From JAUXFS01 sp963772635 (lineage in GTDB: Bacteria > Pseudomonadota > Alphaproteobacteria > Rhodospirillales > Defluviicoccaceae), in the NCBI GenBank assembly GCA_963772635.1, contig CAVYYK010000019.1, positions 33,179 through 97,178 on the forward strand: DNA of 64,000 bases, written 5' to 3'. A model generated the notes under the pieces. That model was given only the letters and a program-made list of their open reading frames with translations, was not told the DNA's origin and ran no database searches. A program made the position numbers and the translations under genes. The first letter of the stretch is position 1; the number at the start of each line of letters is the position of its first letter. This document shows positions 49,225 through 58,052 of this stretch, in pieces.

Positions 49225-50439
49225 TCAGTCGGCCGGTCGCATCGCCCGCGCCTCGTCGTCCGAGGGCAGGTAGTCGGCGCCGTTCCTGTAGGTCCAGTCG
49301 ACCATCACCCCCTTGCCGTCCACCAGCGCGGTACGGCCGACCCAGGCTCCCATCGTCGACTGGTGATCGGAAGCGCGGAAAGTTATCGACCCCGAGGGGC
49401 TGTCGAAGGTCAGCCCGTCCATTGCGGCGAGCAGATCCTCGGTGTCGGTGGACTTCGCCTTCTTCAGCACCTCGGCGACCGCGAGCATCGAGTTGTAGCC
49501 GACCAGCGAGCCGGTCTTCGGCGTTTCGCCCCACTTCGCCTCATAGGCTTTGACGAAGGCCTGATGCGCGGGATCGGTGAGGTCGTACCAGGGGTAGCCG
49601 GTGACGATCCAGCCTTCGGGTGCCTCGCCGCCGAGCGGGTCGAGATACTCGGGCTCGCCGGTCAGCAGGCTGACCACTTCCCGGCCGTCGAACAGACCCC
49701 GGACCGAGCCCTCGCGGACGAACTTCGCCACGTCGCCGCCGAAGGTCACATTGTAGATCGCGTCGGGCTTCGATTGTTCGAGAGCGCGGACCGTCGAGCC
49801 GGCATCCATCTTGAACAGCGTCGGCCATTGCTCGTCGACGAACTCGACCTCCGGTTTGCGCTTCTTCAGTTCGGACTTGAACGCCGCTACGGCGTCGGTG
49901 CCGTAGGCGTAGTTCGGCGCCACCGTCGCCCAGCGCTTCGCGTCGAGCTTGGCGGCCTCCTCGGCCAGCATCGCCGCCTGCATGTGCGTCGAGGGTCGCA
50001 GCCGGTAGGTGTAACGATTGCCCTTCGACCACACGATCGCATCGGAAAGCGGCTCGGAGGCGATGAAAAGCACCTTGCGCTGCTTGGCGAAGTCGGTGAC
50101 CGCGAGGCCGATATGCGAGAAGAACGTGCCGAACAGCATCACCACGCCGTCACTGCTGACCAGCTCCTCGGCGATCTTCACGGCGTCGCCCGGCTTGCCC
50201 GCATCGTCGCGGCTGATGACCTCGATCGGGCGGCCGTTGATGCCGCCCGCGGCGTTGATCTCGTCGAGAGCGAGCTGCCAGCCGTTGCGGTAGGGCTCGG
50301 TGAACGCCGGCAGGCGGGTGTAGCTGTTGATCTCCCCGACCTTGATCGGCCCGTCCGCGGCGAGGACCGGCGCGCCGGCGAACAGCGGCGCCGCCAGGAC
50401 GGCCGCCGCGCATGTTAGGAACGTTCTTCTGTTGGTCAT
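49225..50439 (-). CDS. LivK-type periplasmic binding protein of nicotinate-island importer
   Basis: An intact 404-residue ligand-binding receptor. It has a Tat-like signal (MTNRRTFLTCAAAVLAAPLF, cleavage after VLAA near residue 28), then KVGEINSYTRLPAFTEPYRN, a type I binding-protein fold with VVMLFGTFFSHIGLAVTDFA and TVAPNYAYGTDAVAAFKSEL. It is first in the operon livK-livHM-livG-livF-marR. ATG 50439 is preferred to the longer frame, whose upstream part encodes a Thr-rich low-complexity string from GT-repeat DNA (50455-50510). Substrate not determinable from sequence. Confidence 0.9.
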   Translation of the reverse strand: MTNRRTFLTCAAAVLAAPLFAGAPVLAADGPIKVGEINSYTRLPAFTEPYRNGWQLALDEINAAGGINGRPIEVISRDDAGKPGDAVKIAEELVSSDGVVMLFGTFFSHIGLAVTDFAKQRKVLFIASEPLSDAIVWSKGNRYTYRLRPSTHMQAAMLAEEAAKLDAKRWATVAPNYAYGTDAVAAFKSELKKRKPEVEFVDEQWPTLFKMDAGSTVRALEQSKPDAIYNVTFGGDVAKFVREGSVRGLFDGREVVSLLTGEPEYLDPLGGEAPEGWIVTGYPWYDLTDPAHQAFVKAYEAKWGETPKTGSLVGYNSMLAVAEVLKKAKSTDTEDLLAAMDGLTFDSPSGSITFRASDHQSTMGAWVGRTALVDGKGVMVDWTYRNGADYLPSDDEARAMRPAD

Positions 50440-50454
50440 GTTCGTCTCCCCAAT

Positions 50455-50510
50455 CAGTGTGGTTGTTGTCGCTGTGGTTATTGTCGCTGTGGTGGTTGTT
50501 GCTCCGGGGC
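50455..50510. repeat. GTGGTTGTTG-type imperfect tandem repeat
   Basis: The leader of the livK gene consists of imperfect repeats of the form TGTGGTTATTGTCGC on the plus strand (minus-strand sense GCGACAATAACCACA). It separates the DUF1185 gene end from livK. It may be a simple-sequence spacer that affects spacing of the livK promoter. Confidence 0.55.
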
Positions 50511-50515
50511 CCCGC

Positions 50516-51100
50516 TCAGCGTAGCCCGTCGACACCCTTGGCCTCGGACGCCAGCAGTCCGCCGACGCGAGGCAGGGGTCGGCCGCTGTCGGTCACCGCG
50601 ACCGCGACCATGATCTCGCCGGCGCGCGGCGAGTCGTTCAGGCGCACTTCGATTCCGTCGAAATGCGAGCGCACATAGGCGGCGTCCTTGTGACCGAGCG
50701 GCACGTCGAGCGGCTGGCCCGGCCCGCCCATCTTCTTCGACGACGGCACCAGCGCCGCGCCCTTCTCGACCGCCGCGCGCAGCGGTTTGCCGAGACGCGG
50801 GTGCAGGATCGCCGCGGCATGCTCCAGTTCGCCGTTCTCGCCGACCATCGCCGCCTTGCCGTAGCTCTCGGCATGGGCCGGATCGATCCCGAGCGCCTCG
50901 ACGCATTTCCGGCCGAGCAGCCCGCCGAGTTCTTCGCCGATCTCCATCAGCGGCTCGAGGTCCTCGACATAGCGGCCGGCGAAAGGGTTGGCGATCACCG
51001 CCACCGCCACCGCCTTGCGGGTCGGCGGGTCGATCTCGCGCCCCATCTCGCGCCGGGTTTCCTCGACGATAACGGCGATTTTCCGAATGTCCGCGCTCAT
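50516..51100 (-). CDS. DUF1185 protein (amino acid synthesis family), copy 1
   Basis: A 194-residue protein of Pfam 'AA_synth'/DUF1185. Conserved features are VAVIANPFAGRYVEDLEPLM near residue 33, GKAAMVGENGELEHAAAILH, PSSKKMGGPGQPLDVPLGHK and the C-terminal PRVGGL. The biochemical function is not established. It overlaps the second DUF1185 gene by four bases, so the two are probably made together and may form a heteromer. Both follow the UPF0280 and 6-hydroxynicotinate reductase genes. Confidence 0.88.
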   Translation of the reverse strand: MSADIRKIAVIVEETRREMGREIDPPTRKAVAVAVIANPFAGRYVEDLEPLMEIGEELGGLLGRKCVEALGIDPAHAESYGKAAMVGENGELEHAAAILHPRLGKPLRAAVEKGAALVPSSKKMGGPGQPLDVPLGHKDAAYVRSHFDGIEVRLNDSPRAGEIMVAVAVTDSGRPLPRVGGLLASEAKGVDGLR

Positions 51101-51681
51101 CTCAGTCCGTCCTCTCCCGTGATCTCCGAAGCGGCGAGCCCGCCCACGCGGGCGTGGATCCGCGGCCCGGTGGTCATCACCAGCGCCAGCGCCATCTCGT
51201 CGGCGCGCGGCCCATCCGAGACGCCGACCTCCATCGCATCGAAATGGCTACGCACGTACGAAGCGTTGATGTGGGTGATCGGCACGTCGAGCCGGGCGCC
51301 GACGCCGCCGACCTTCTTGGTCGAGGGCACGATGGCCTTGGCATCGCCCAGCGCCTCGCGCATCGCGTAGCCGCCGGGGACGTGCCACAGCGCGCCGTGT
51401 TCCAGTTCGCCGGCCGAACCGATGATCGCGCCCTTGCCGTAACCCTCGATCACCTTGCGGTCGCCGCCGAGCGCCCGGATCAACGTCTGCGCCATCTCGA
51501 GGCCCAGCGGTTTCAGATCGTCCATGAACCCGGCGATGTCGGGCTCGTAGCGGCCGGCAAAGGGGTTGGCGATCACCGCGACCGCCGCCGCCCGCCGATG
51601 CGGTTCGGCCGCGGGCGGTCCTCCTTCGTGAAAAATCTCCTCGACGCAGAGCAGCGTCTTTCGGATGCGTACTTCAGCCAT
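51097..51681 (-). CDS. DUF1185 protein (amino acid synthesis family), copy 2
   Basis: A 194-residue paralogue of the downstream DUF1185 protein with the same blocks: VAVIANPFAGRYEPDIAGFM, GKGAIIGSAGELEHGALWHV, PSTKKVGGVGARLDVPITHI and ARVGGLAASEI. The ATG lies inside the end of the UPF0280 gene (8-bp overlap) and its stop overlaps the next DUF1185 start, so the run hnr-UPF0280-DUF1185-DUF1185 is translationally coupled. Its function is unknown, but linkage to nicotinate ring reduction suggests a role in that pathway. Confidence 0.88.
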   Translation of the reverse strand: MAEVRIRKTLLCVEEIFHEGGPPAAEPHRRAAAVAVIANPFAGRYEPDIAGFMDDLKPLGLEMAQTLIRALGGDRKVIEGYGKGAIIGSAGELEHGALWHVPGGYAMREALGDAKAIVPSTKKVGGVGARLDVPITHINASYVRSHFDAMEVGVSDGPRADEMALALVMTTGPRIHARVGGLAASEITGEDGLR

Positions 51682-52577
51682 TCACCACGACCCTTCTTTC
51701 CAGTCCACCGGCGACCTCCGCCAAGTCCGTTGTTGCGTCCAACTCGCCCTCGATGCGGCGCGCTTCCCCGAGGAATAGCCCGGCCGCTTCGATCAGCCCG
51801 GCGCGCGCGCATTCGCCGCGCCTCGACGACGCCGCGCGCCAGCGCTTCCTCGGCCTCGACGGGGCTCAACGGAGCGCACCCGGCCACCACCAGCCGCGCG
51901 CCGAGATCGCTGTCGGGATCGAGTTCGCAGGCGGGAACGCGCTCGATGCCCGGATGACCCGGCAGATCGACGGCGTTGGCGATCAGGGTCGCCGCGGCGT
52001 CGGCCGCCGCCGCCGTCCGGGCGAGCACCGTGACCGAGTCGGCGATGCCGAGCGACAGGCTGCGGCCGCCGCGGCCGCTGGTCGCGACGCCGCGCACCGC
52101 GTCGGCGGCGGTGATGCGGATTCGGCCATGTTCGCCCGATGCGTCGAGCCGAGCGACCGAAAGATCGAAGCGTGCCCCGGAAGCGAGGTGCAGCGCAATG
52201 TCGCCGCCGTTGTTCACATAGGCCCGGGTAAGCGGCGCGGCGGCGATCATCACCGAGAGGATCTCGTCGGCCACCGAGCCCGCCACCGCCGCCATCGGGG
52301 TGACGAAAACCCGGCGGGCGTGCGGACGAACCGCCGCCTCCATGCGCCGGGCGACGGGCCCGGCGAACACCCTGCCCTCCGGCCGACAGGCGGATCGGAG
52401 CCCCGGCAGTTCCTCGACAAGCTCCGAAAGAACGGTCTCGAAACGCTCGGCCGCGGCGCGATAAGCCGGCCACACGTCCTCGGCACCCCCGTCGGCGCCG
52501 ATGATCAGGTCGATCGGCCCATGCTGGAGATGGAGGCGCCTGCCGTCCGGCAACAGCGCTGCGACCGCTCCGGTCAT
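51674..52577 (-). CDS. UPF0280 family protein (ApbE-like fold, one frameshift)
   Basis: About 300 residues. The start MTGAVAALLPDGRRLHLQHG followed by PIDLIIGAD and the core VTPMAAVAGSVADEILSVMI, RAYVNNGGDIALHL and VATSGRGGRSLSLGIADSVT are UPF0280 signatures. The family is distantly related to ApbE flavin transferases, so a role in flavinylation or an electron-transfer step is possible but unproven. ATG 52577 overlaps the hnr stop (ATGA). Near 51805 one base must be changed so that the protein ends at 51674 (..AGLIEAAGLFLGEARRIEGE..). Confidence 0.84.
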
Positions 52578-54083
52578 CGATCCGTCCTCGATTTCCCGCT
52601 CGACCATCGGTAATTGCGGTCGTCGGTCGGCCAGGGGGTGCCTTCGCGCGAATCGATGTGGCGTTCGGCCAGTTTCACCACGTCCTCGAGCTTGACGATC
52701 GCGCCCAGGTGTCCGCCGAGAAGCGCGTAATCGTCGAGCCGCATGGTGAACTCGATCGGCGCGACCAACGCCGGGGTCGGAACGTAGCCGAACGAGTTGC
52801 TCGGCATCATCGTGACGTCGACCATCACGGTGATGCCGCCGCCCGGCCAGACATAGGCGGGGGCGCCGCCGCACGAGACGTAGGTCAGCGCATCCCTCAC
52901 CGAACGGGTCAGCCGCACCGGGTTCTCGGTCACGCCGGCGCGGAGCGAGCCGCCCGCCCCGCACATGAACAGCACCGAACTCAGCGCCGGCTCGCAATTC
53001 TCGGCGATGCGTTCGACCGACACCTCGAGGGCATCGGGCAAATCCATCTCGATCGGCTTCAGGTCCTCGCCGAGCTCGTAGTAAGCGTACTGCTCGCCGG
53101 TCGTCGAGACCATCAGCAGGCTCTGGCCCGGCTTGGCGACTTTCGGATTGAAGTTGCCGAGGATCGTCAGCGGATCCGAGATGTCGGTCCCACCCCAGCC
53201 GTTGCCCGGCTCGGCCACCTGAAAATAACGCCCCGGCGTCGAGCGCCGCCCTTTGATGCTGATCCCGCTCGGCTGGACGCCGAGCAGCTTGCCGGCCTGG
53301 TGCTCGGAGAGGACACCGGTGATGTGGTCGTCGACCACGACCACGTCGTCGACATGGCCGAACCACTGCTTGGCGAACATCCCGATCGTCGCCGAGCCGC
53401 AGCCGACACGCATCCGCTGTTCGACCACGCCGTTGATCACCGGCGCCGCGCCGGCCTTCACCACCAGGGTCGCGCCGCCGTCGATGGCCATCTCCACCGG
53501 CTCGCCGTTGCAGAGCTTCAGCAAGCGTCTCGCAGGTAACCCGGCCCTCCTTCTTCGAGCCGCCGGTGAGATGCTTGACCCCGCCCAGCGACAGCATCTG
53601 CGAGCCGTATTCGCCGGTGGTGACGTGGCCGACCGCCTCGCCGTCGACCCGGACCTGCTCGCGCTCATGGCCGACATGGCGGTCGGTGTCGATCTTCACC
53701 TTGACGCCGCAATAGCTGAAGATGCCCTCGGTGACGACGGTGACCATGTCCACGTCGTCGGCCTTCTGCGACACGATGAACGGCGCCGGCTTGTAGTCGG
53801 GATAGGTGGTGCCGGCGCCGACGGCGGTGATGAAGGAGCGGTCGGACTGGACGATGTCGCCGCTCCAGGTTTCGCCCTCGCGCGCCAGAAACGGCACCAT
53901 CTTGCCGCCGGCGGACTTGGTGTTCTCGATGATGGTGAACGGATCGACGCGGACCAATTCGCCGCCCTCGTTGGCGTAACGGTCGCAGGCGCCGCTCTTG
54001 CCGTCGGCGATGTAGCACATCACCGGGCAGGCGTCGCAGCGGATCTTGCCCTCGACCGCGCTGGAGCTCGCTTGCCTGACCAT
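52574..54083 (-). CDS. hnr: 6-hydroxynicotinate reductase (one frameshift)
   Basis: About 502 residues. The enzyme reduces 6-hydroxynicotinate to 1,4,5,6-tetrahydro-6-oxonicotinate with ferredoxin in Eubacterium barkeri. The N-terminal Fe-S motif is CDACPVMCYIADGKSGACDR. Then come GAGTTYPDYKPAPFIVSQKA, VTEGIFSYCGVKVKIDTDRH, and after a frame change near 53530 INGVVEQRMRVGCGSATIGM, AEPGNGWGGTDISDPLTILG, YVWPGGGITVMVDVTMMPSN and REGTPWPTDDRNYRW. It lies directly after the nicotinate dehydrogenase genes, giving the pathway order. Confidence 0.87.
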
Positions 54084-54094
54084 GTCGGATTTCC

Positions 54095-56851
54095 CTATTG
54101 GCTTGCCGCCCGGATCGCCGCGCGGACGCGGTCCGGGGTGGCGGGCAGCTTCCTGATCCGCGCGCCGGTGGCGTCGCGAATGGCGTTGAGGATCGCCGGC
54201 GCGGTCGGGATCAGCACATGCTCGCCCAGCCCCTTGGCGCCGTAGGGTCCGTGCGCATCCGCCACCTCGACGATCAATGTCTCGATCGGCGGGATGTCGC
54301 CGAAGGTCGGGATCAGGTAGTCGTGCAGGTTCTCGGTGCGGCCGGGGATGAATTCCTCCATCAGCGCCATGCCGACGCCCTGGGCGATGCCGCCCTGCAC
54401 CTGCCCTTCGACCAGGATCGGGTTGATCGCCCTGCCGACGTCGTGCGCCGCGGTGAACTTGACGAGCTTGACCACGCCCAGCGCGACGTCGACCTCCAGC
54501 TCGACCAGATGCACGGCGTAGCCGAACTGGGCGTAGGGAACGCCCTGTCCGTTCTCGTCGAGCGGCTTGGTCGGCGGGTCGTAGGTCTCTTCGGCGCGCA
54601 GCACGTAGCCCTCGGCATCCGGCGTCCGCGCAGCCAGGTCGACGCGCCGGTGCTCGCCGCCCTCGACCAGCCGGATCGCGCCGGTCTCGAAGACGATCTC
54701 GGCGGTCGGAGAGACGTTGCCGAGACGCAGGATCTGCGCTCGCAGCGCCTCGCCGGCCAGCCGCGCGGCGTTGCCCGGTGACGAAGGTCTGGCGCGACGC
54801 CGAGGTCTTGCCGGCGTCGGGGGTGACGTCGGTGTCGCCGCCGACGATCTCGACTCTCTCGACCGGCCACGCCGAGCGCCTCGGCGAAGATCTGGGCGAT
54901 CACCGTGTTCGCCCCCTGGCCGATGTCCATCGCGCCCTGGTGCAGAACCACGGTGCCGTCCGCCCGCACCCCCGCCTTGATCGTCGAGGGGTTCGGCAGC
55001 GAGGTGTTGCCGCAGCCGTACCAACCGGAAGCGACCCCGACGCCCCGGCGCATCGACCCGTTGGAGCCGCCGGCGGCGTTCCGGTCGGCCGCCTCGCGCC
55101 GGGCGCGTTCGCCAATGCGGGGCTATCGCATCGAGGCAGGCGCCGATCCCGACCCCCTTCCCGAACACGTGACCGGTCACCGTCGGCGTGCGATCGTCCA
55201 ACGCGTTGCGGCGGCGGAACTCCAGCCGGTCGAGCCCGAGCGCATCGGCCAGTTCGTCGAACAACGCCTCCTGCGCGATCGCCGATTGCGGCACGCCGAA
55301 GCCGCGAAAGGCCCCGGCGGGCGCGCAGTGGGTGTGCACGCCGCGGCTGCGGGCGCGGTAGTTGCCGATATGATAGGGCCCCGAGGCGTGCACCGGCACC
55401 CGGTTCGAAACCGTCGGCCCCCACGACGCGTAGGCGCCGGTGTTGAAGACGCTGTCGAAGTCGAAGCCGACGACGCGCCCGTCCCGGGTCGCGCCGACCC
55501 GCAAGGCTGATCCGCGACGGGTGGCGTTTGGTGGTCGACTGCATCGAACTCGGTGCGGGTGTAGGCGATCCGCACCGGCCGGTTGAGCTTCCACGCCGCC
55601 AGCGCCACATAGGGCTGGACCGAGAGGTCGAGCTTCGATCCGAAGCCGCCGCCGACCGCGGTCGGGACGATGCGGACGCTCTCGGGCGGCAGCCCCATCA
55701 CCTCGGCGGTGCCGTCGCGATCGAGGAACGGCGCCTGGGTACAGGCGTGGATCTCGATCCGGTCGCCGACCCGGCGGGCGAAGCCGGCCTCGGGCTCGAT
55801 GTAGGCGTGCTCGATGAACCCGGTCTCGAACGTCCCCCTCGACGACGACATCCGCCGCCGCCAGTCCCGCCGTCACGTCGCCGCATTGGACGAGTCCCTC
55901 GCACATCAGGTTCCTTCCGCGGTTTTGGTGCAAGACCACGGCGCCGTCGGCCTCGGCTTCCTCGGTCGTCAACAACGGCGCCAACGCGGTCCAGGTCACC
56001 GGAAAGGCGCCGAAATCGAGCCCTTCGATGACGGCGGGCTCGCCGACCACCGCCGCGATCGCCTCGCCGCGGAACCGGGTCAGGCCCTCGGCGAACACCG
56101 GCTGGTCGGCGAAATTCGGGATCACGCCGAAGCAATTGACGCCGGGAACGTCCTTGGCGGTCAGCACCGCCGCGACGCCGGGGTTGGCGTCCATATAGGC
56201 GCCGAGATCGCCGAGGACGAACCGGGCGTGGTGATGGGGAGAGCGGACCACGCGAACCGCCAGCGCGTCCGGCGGCGCGACGTCATCGCCGAACCGCTCG
56301 GTGCCCGACACCTTGGGCGCGCCGTCGAGCCGTGGGATCGCGGCGCCGACGACCCGTCCGTTTACTGGCACCGGTTTATCGGACAAGGGCGCGTCGAGGT
56401 TCAGGACGGCGTCGATGATCTTGCGATAGCCGGTGCACCGGCACAGCACCCCGCCGAGCGCGTCCTTGACCTCCCGCTCGTCCGGCGACGGCGTCCGGCG
56501 CAGCAACGCCACCGCCGAGACCATGACGCCGGGGGTGCAGATACCGCATTGGGCGGCGCCGTGGCGGAGAAACGCCTCTCTCAGTCGTCCGGCCAGCGCG
56601 TCCGTCTTGACCAGGCCCGCCAGCGTCTCGACCGTGGCGCCGGCGGCCTGCGCGGCCGACGTCATGCAGGCGCACACCGGCTCGCCGTCGATCAGCACCG
56701 TGCAGGCGCCGCAATCGCCGGCGTTGCAGCCGACCTTGACGTCGCGGGCGCCGAGCCTTTCGCGCAGCACTTCCGAAAGCCGGGCGCCGGGGGCGGCCTC
56801 GAACGAAATCTCGGCGCCGTTCAACGACATCGCCAACGTCGCCATGTTCAT
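54095..56851 (-). CDS. Molybdenum nicotinate dehydrogenase, [2Fe-2S] and Mo domains fused (several frameshifts)
   Basis: About 915 residues in one polypeptide. Residues 1-150 are the two-cluster [2Fe-2S] domain (KVGCNAGDCGACTVLIDGEP, GAAQCGICTPGVMVSAVALL, GGVLCRCTGYRKII). The rest is the molybdopterin domain (GAAIPRLDGAPKVSGTERFG, TAVGGGFGSKLDLSVQPYVA, CAPAGAFRGFGVPQSAIAQE, GPYGAKGLGEHVLIPTAPA with the catalytic Glu). It should hydroxylate nicotinate at C6. Frame changes occur near 55845, 55510, 55105, 54860 and 54785. Its ATG overlaps the FAD subunit stop. The fusion and two-gene layout differ from the four-subunit E. barkeri enzyme. Confidence 0.85.
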   Translation of the reverse strand: MNMATLAMSLNGAEISFEAAPGARLSEVLRERLGARDVKVGCNAGDCGACTVLIDGEPVCACMTSAAQAAGATVETLAGLVKTDALAGRLREAFLRHGAAQCGICTPGVMVSAVALLRRTPSPDEREVKDALGGVLCRCTGYRKIIDAVLNLDAPLSDKPVPVNGRVVGAAIPRLDGAPKVSGTERFGDDVAPPDALAVRVVRSPHHHARFVLGDLGAYMDANPGVAAVLTAKDVPGVNCFGVIPNFADQPVFAEGLTRFRGEAIAAVVGEPAVIEGLDFGAFPVTWTALAPLLTTEEAEADGAVVLHQNRGRNLMCEGLVQCGDVTAGLAAADVVVEGDVRDRVHRARLHRARGRLRPPGRRPDRDPRLYPGAVPRSRRHRRGDGAAARERPHRPDRGRRRLRIEARPLGPALCGAGGVEAQPAGADRLHPHRVRCSRPPNATRRGSALRVGATRDGRVVGFDFDSVFNTGAYASWGPTVSNRVPVHASGPYHIGNYRARSRGVHTHCAPAGAFRGFGVPQSAIAQEALFDELADALGLDRLEFRRRNALDDRTPTVTGHVFGKGVGIGACLDAIAPHWRTRPARGGRPERRRRLQRVDAPGRRGRFRLVRLRQHLAAEPLDDQGGGAGGRHRGSAPGRDGHRPGGEHGDRPDLRRGARRGRSRESRSSAATPTSPPTPARPRRRARPSSPGNAARLAGEALRAQILRLGNVSPTAEIVFETGAIRLVEGGEHRRVDLAARTPDAEGYVLRAEETYDPPTKPLDENGQGVPYAQFGYAVHLVELEVDVALGVVKLVKFTAAHDVGRAINPILVEGQVQGGIAQGVGMALMEEFIPGRTENLHDYLIPTFGDIPPIETLIVEVADAHGPYGAKGLGEHVLIPTAPAILNAIRDATGARIRKLPATPDRVRAAIRAASQ

Positions 56852-57699
56852 CCGACCCCCTCCTCGCAGCAATCGGCGAGCGCCCGGCGCAGCAGCTCCT
56901 CGACGGCCTCCAGGCGGTAGCTCGCGGTGCCGCGCACGTCGTCGATCGGCGACAGCGGCGCCAGATGTCCGGGACGCACGCGGGCGGCGAGCGCCTCGGG
57001 TTCGAAGGGGGTGCCGACCAGCGCCGCCTCGAGCGCCGGCAGATGGCGGGCGACCGGCGAGCACGAGCCGACGGCGATCCGCGCCCGTGCGACCGCCCCG
57101 TCCGCGCCCGGGACGAGCAGCGCCGATACCATGGCGATGGAGATCACCAGATAGGTCCGCGAACCGAGTTTGCGAAAACCGCTGCGCGCGCCTTCGGGCT
57201 GGCCGGGGACGAGCATCGCCACGACCATCTCGCCCGGCCGCAGCGCCGTCTCGCGGACACCGGTGATGAACGCCGCCAGCGGCAGCACCCGCGAGCCGGA
57301 GACCGACGCGATCTCGACCCGGCAATCGAGCGTCAGAAGCGGCGGCACGCCATCCGCCGCCGGCGAGGCGTTGCAGAGATTTCCCGCCAGGGTGCCGGCG
57401 TTCTGGATCTGGATCGAGCCGATTTCGCGGGCCGAGGCCTTGAGGCCGTCGAAGCAGCGCGGCAATGGCGCGCGGACGATGTCGGTCCAGGTCGTCGTCG
57501 CGCCGATTCGCCATCCCGCGTCGGTCCTCTCGATGCCGCGCAGACCCCCCACGCGGCTGATGTCGAGGGTGTCGAAGCTCACCGGGCGATCGGCCAGCGC
57601 CGGAAAGAAATCCGTACCCCCGGCGAGGATCCGCCGGTCGTCGCCGCCGAGAATTTCGAGCGCCTCCCCGAGGCTTGAAGGAGAGTTGTAGAGGACCAC
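56848..57699 (-). CDS. Molybdenum nicotinate dehydrogenase FAD subunit
   Basis: An intact 283-residue FAD-binding subunit of the xanthine oxidase family. Motifs are RRILAGGTDFFPALADRP, IGSIQIQNAGTLAGNLCNAS (FAD-binding hallmark, about residue 100), FRKLGSRTYLVISIAMVSAL and IDDVRGTASYRLEAVEELLR. It starts at GTG 57699 directly downstream of the palindromic operator. First gene of a six-gene operon running to 50516. Confidence 0.9.
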   Translation of the reverse strand: MVLYNSPSSLGEALEILGGDDRRILAGGTDFFPALADRPVSFDTLDISRVGGLRGIERTDAGWRIGATTTWTDIVRAPLPRCFDGLKASAREIGSIQIQNAGTLAGNLCNASPAADGVPPLLTLDCRVEIASVSGSRVLPLAAFITGVRETALRPGEMVVAMLVPGQPEGARSGFRKLGSRTYLVISIAMVSALLVPGADGAVARARIAVGSCSPVARHLPALEAALVGTPFEPEALAARVRPGHLAPLSPIDDVRGTASYRLEAVEELLRRALADCCEEGVG

Positions 57700-57716
57700 C
57701 CTTCATCTCCCTTTCA

Positions 57717-57759
57717 TTTGTATACAAACAAGGTCACACAGAGCGTTCGGCTTTGTCAA
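57717..57759 (-). promoter_or_regulatory. Promoter and operator of the nicotinate dehydrogenase operon
   Basis: On the minus strand TTGACA (57759-57754) is a perfect -35, 17 bp before a weak -10 (TGACCT, 57736-57731). The palindrome TTTGTATACAAA at 57728-57717 follows and covers the expected transcription start. A repressor bound there would block the operon. The palindrome shares its core with 43954-43967. Confidence 0.65.
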
Positions 57760-58052
57760 GAGCCTGATTCGGTGATGTCGCGCGGGCCGGACGATGGTGC
57801 GTCGATCGACGGAGAGGCGGGGTGCGACGACAAAAGAGCAGAGATGCGAACGGTTGATCCGGTCGGTCAAATTTTCTCTCACCAAATCCCTCCGCGTGCA
57901 GTATACGAAGAAGGCACGGAACCGTCCCGGAAGAGAGCGGCGGTCGGCTCCAAGGGGCGATTTCGACAAACGATTTTGGAAGGTTGACGAATCGTTGTCA
58001 GCCGGGCTCTAACACCAACGGACAACACCCGAACACCAGGAGAAGCTAAGGA
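57760..58052. other. Intergenic, no gene seen
   Basis: About 290 bp between two divergent genes. A second GTATACGAA half-site occurs at 57901-57909 (GCAGTATACGAA) and could be a weak extra regulator site. The stretch contains no recognisable gene and should include the promoter for the DUF2934 gene. Confidence 0.4.

Noticed and set aside
46996..50418. 1140-codon open frame on the plus strand opposite the liv genes
   Set aside because: It is antisense to clearly conserved transporter genes, has His/Asp/Gln/Arg-rich low-information composition and no family motif. It results from high GC at third codon positions.
50440..50535. Longer livK start giving a Thr-rich N-terminus
   Set aside because: The upstream residues come from simple GT/GA repeats and would bury the Tat-like signal; ATG 50439 gives a normal leader.
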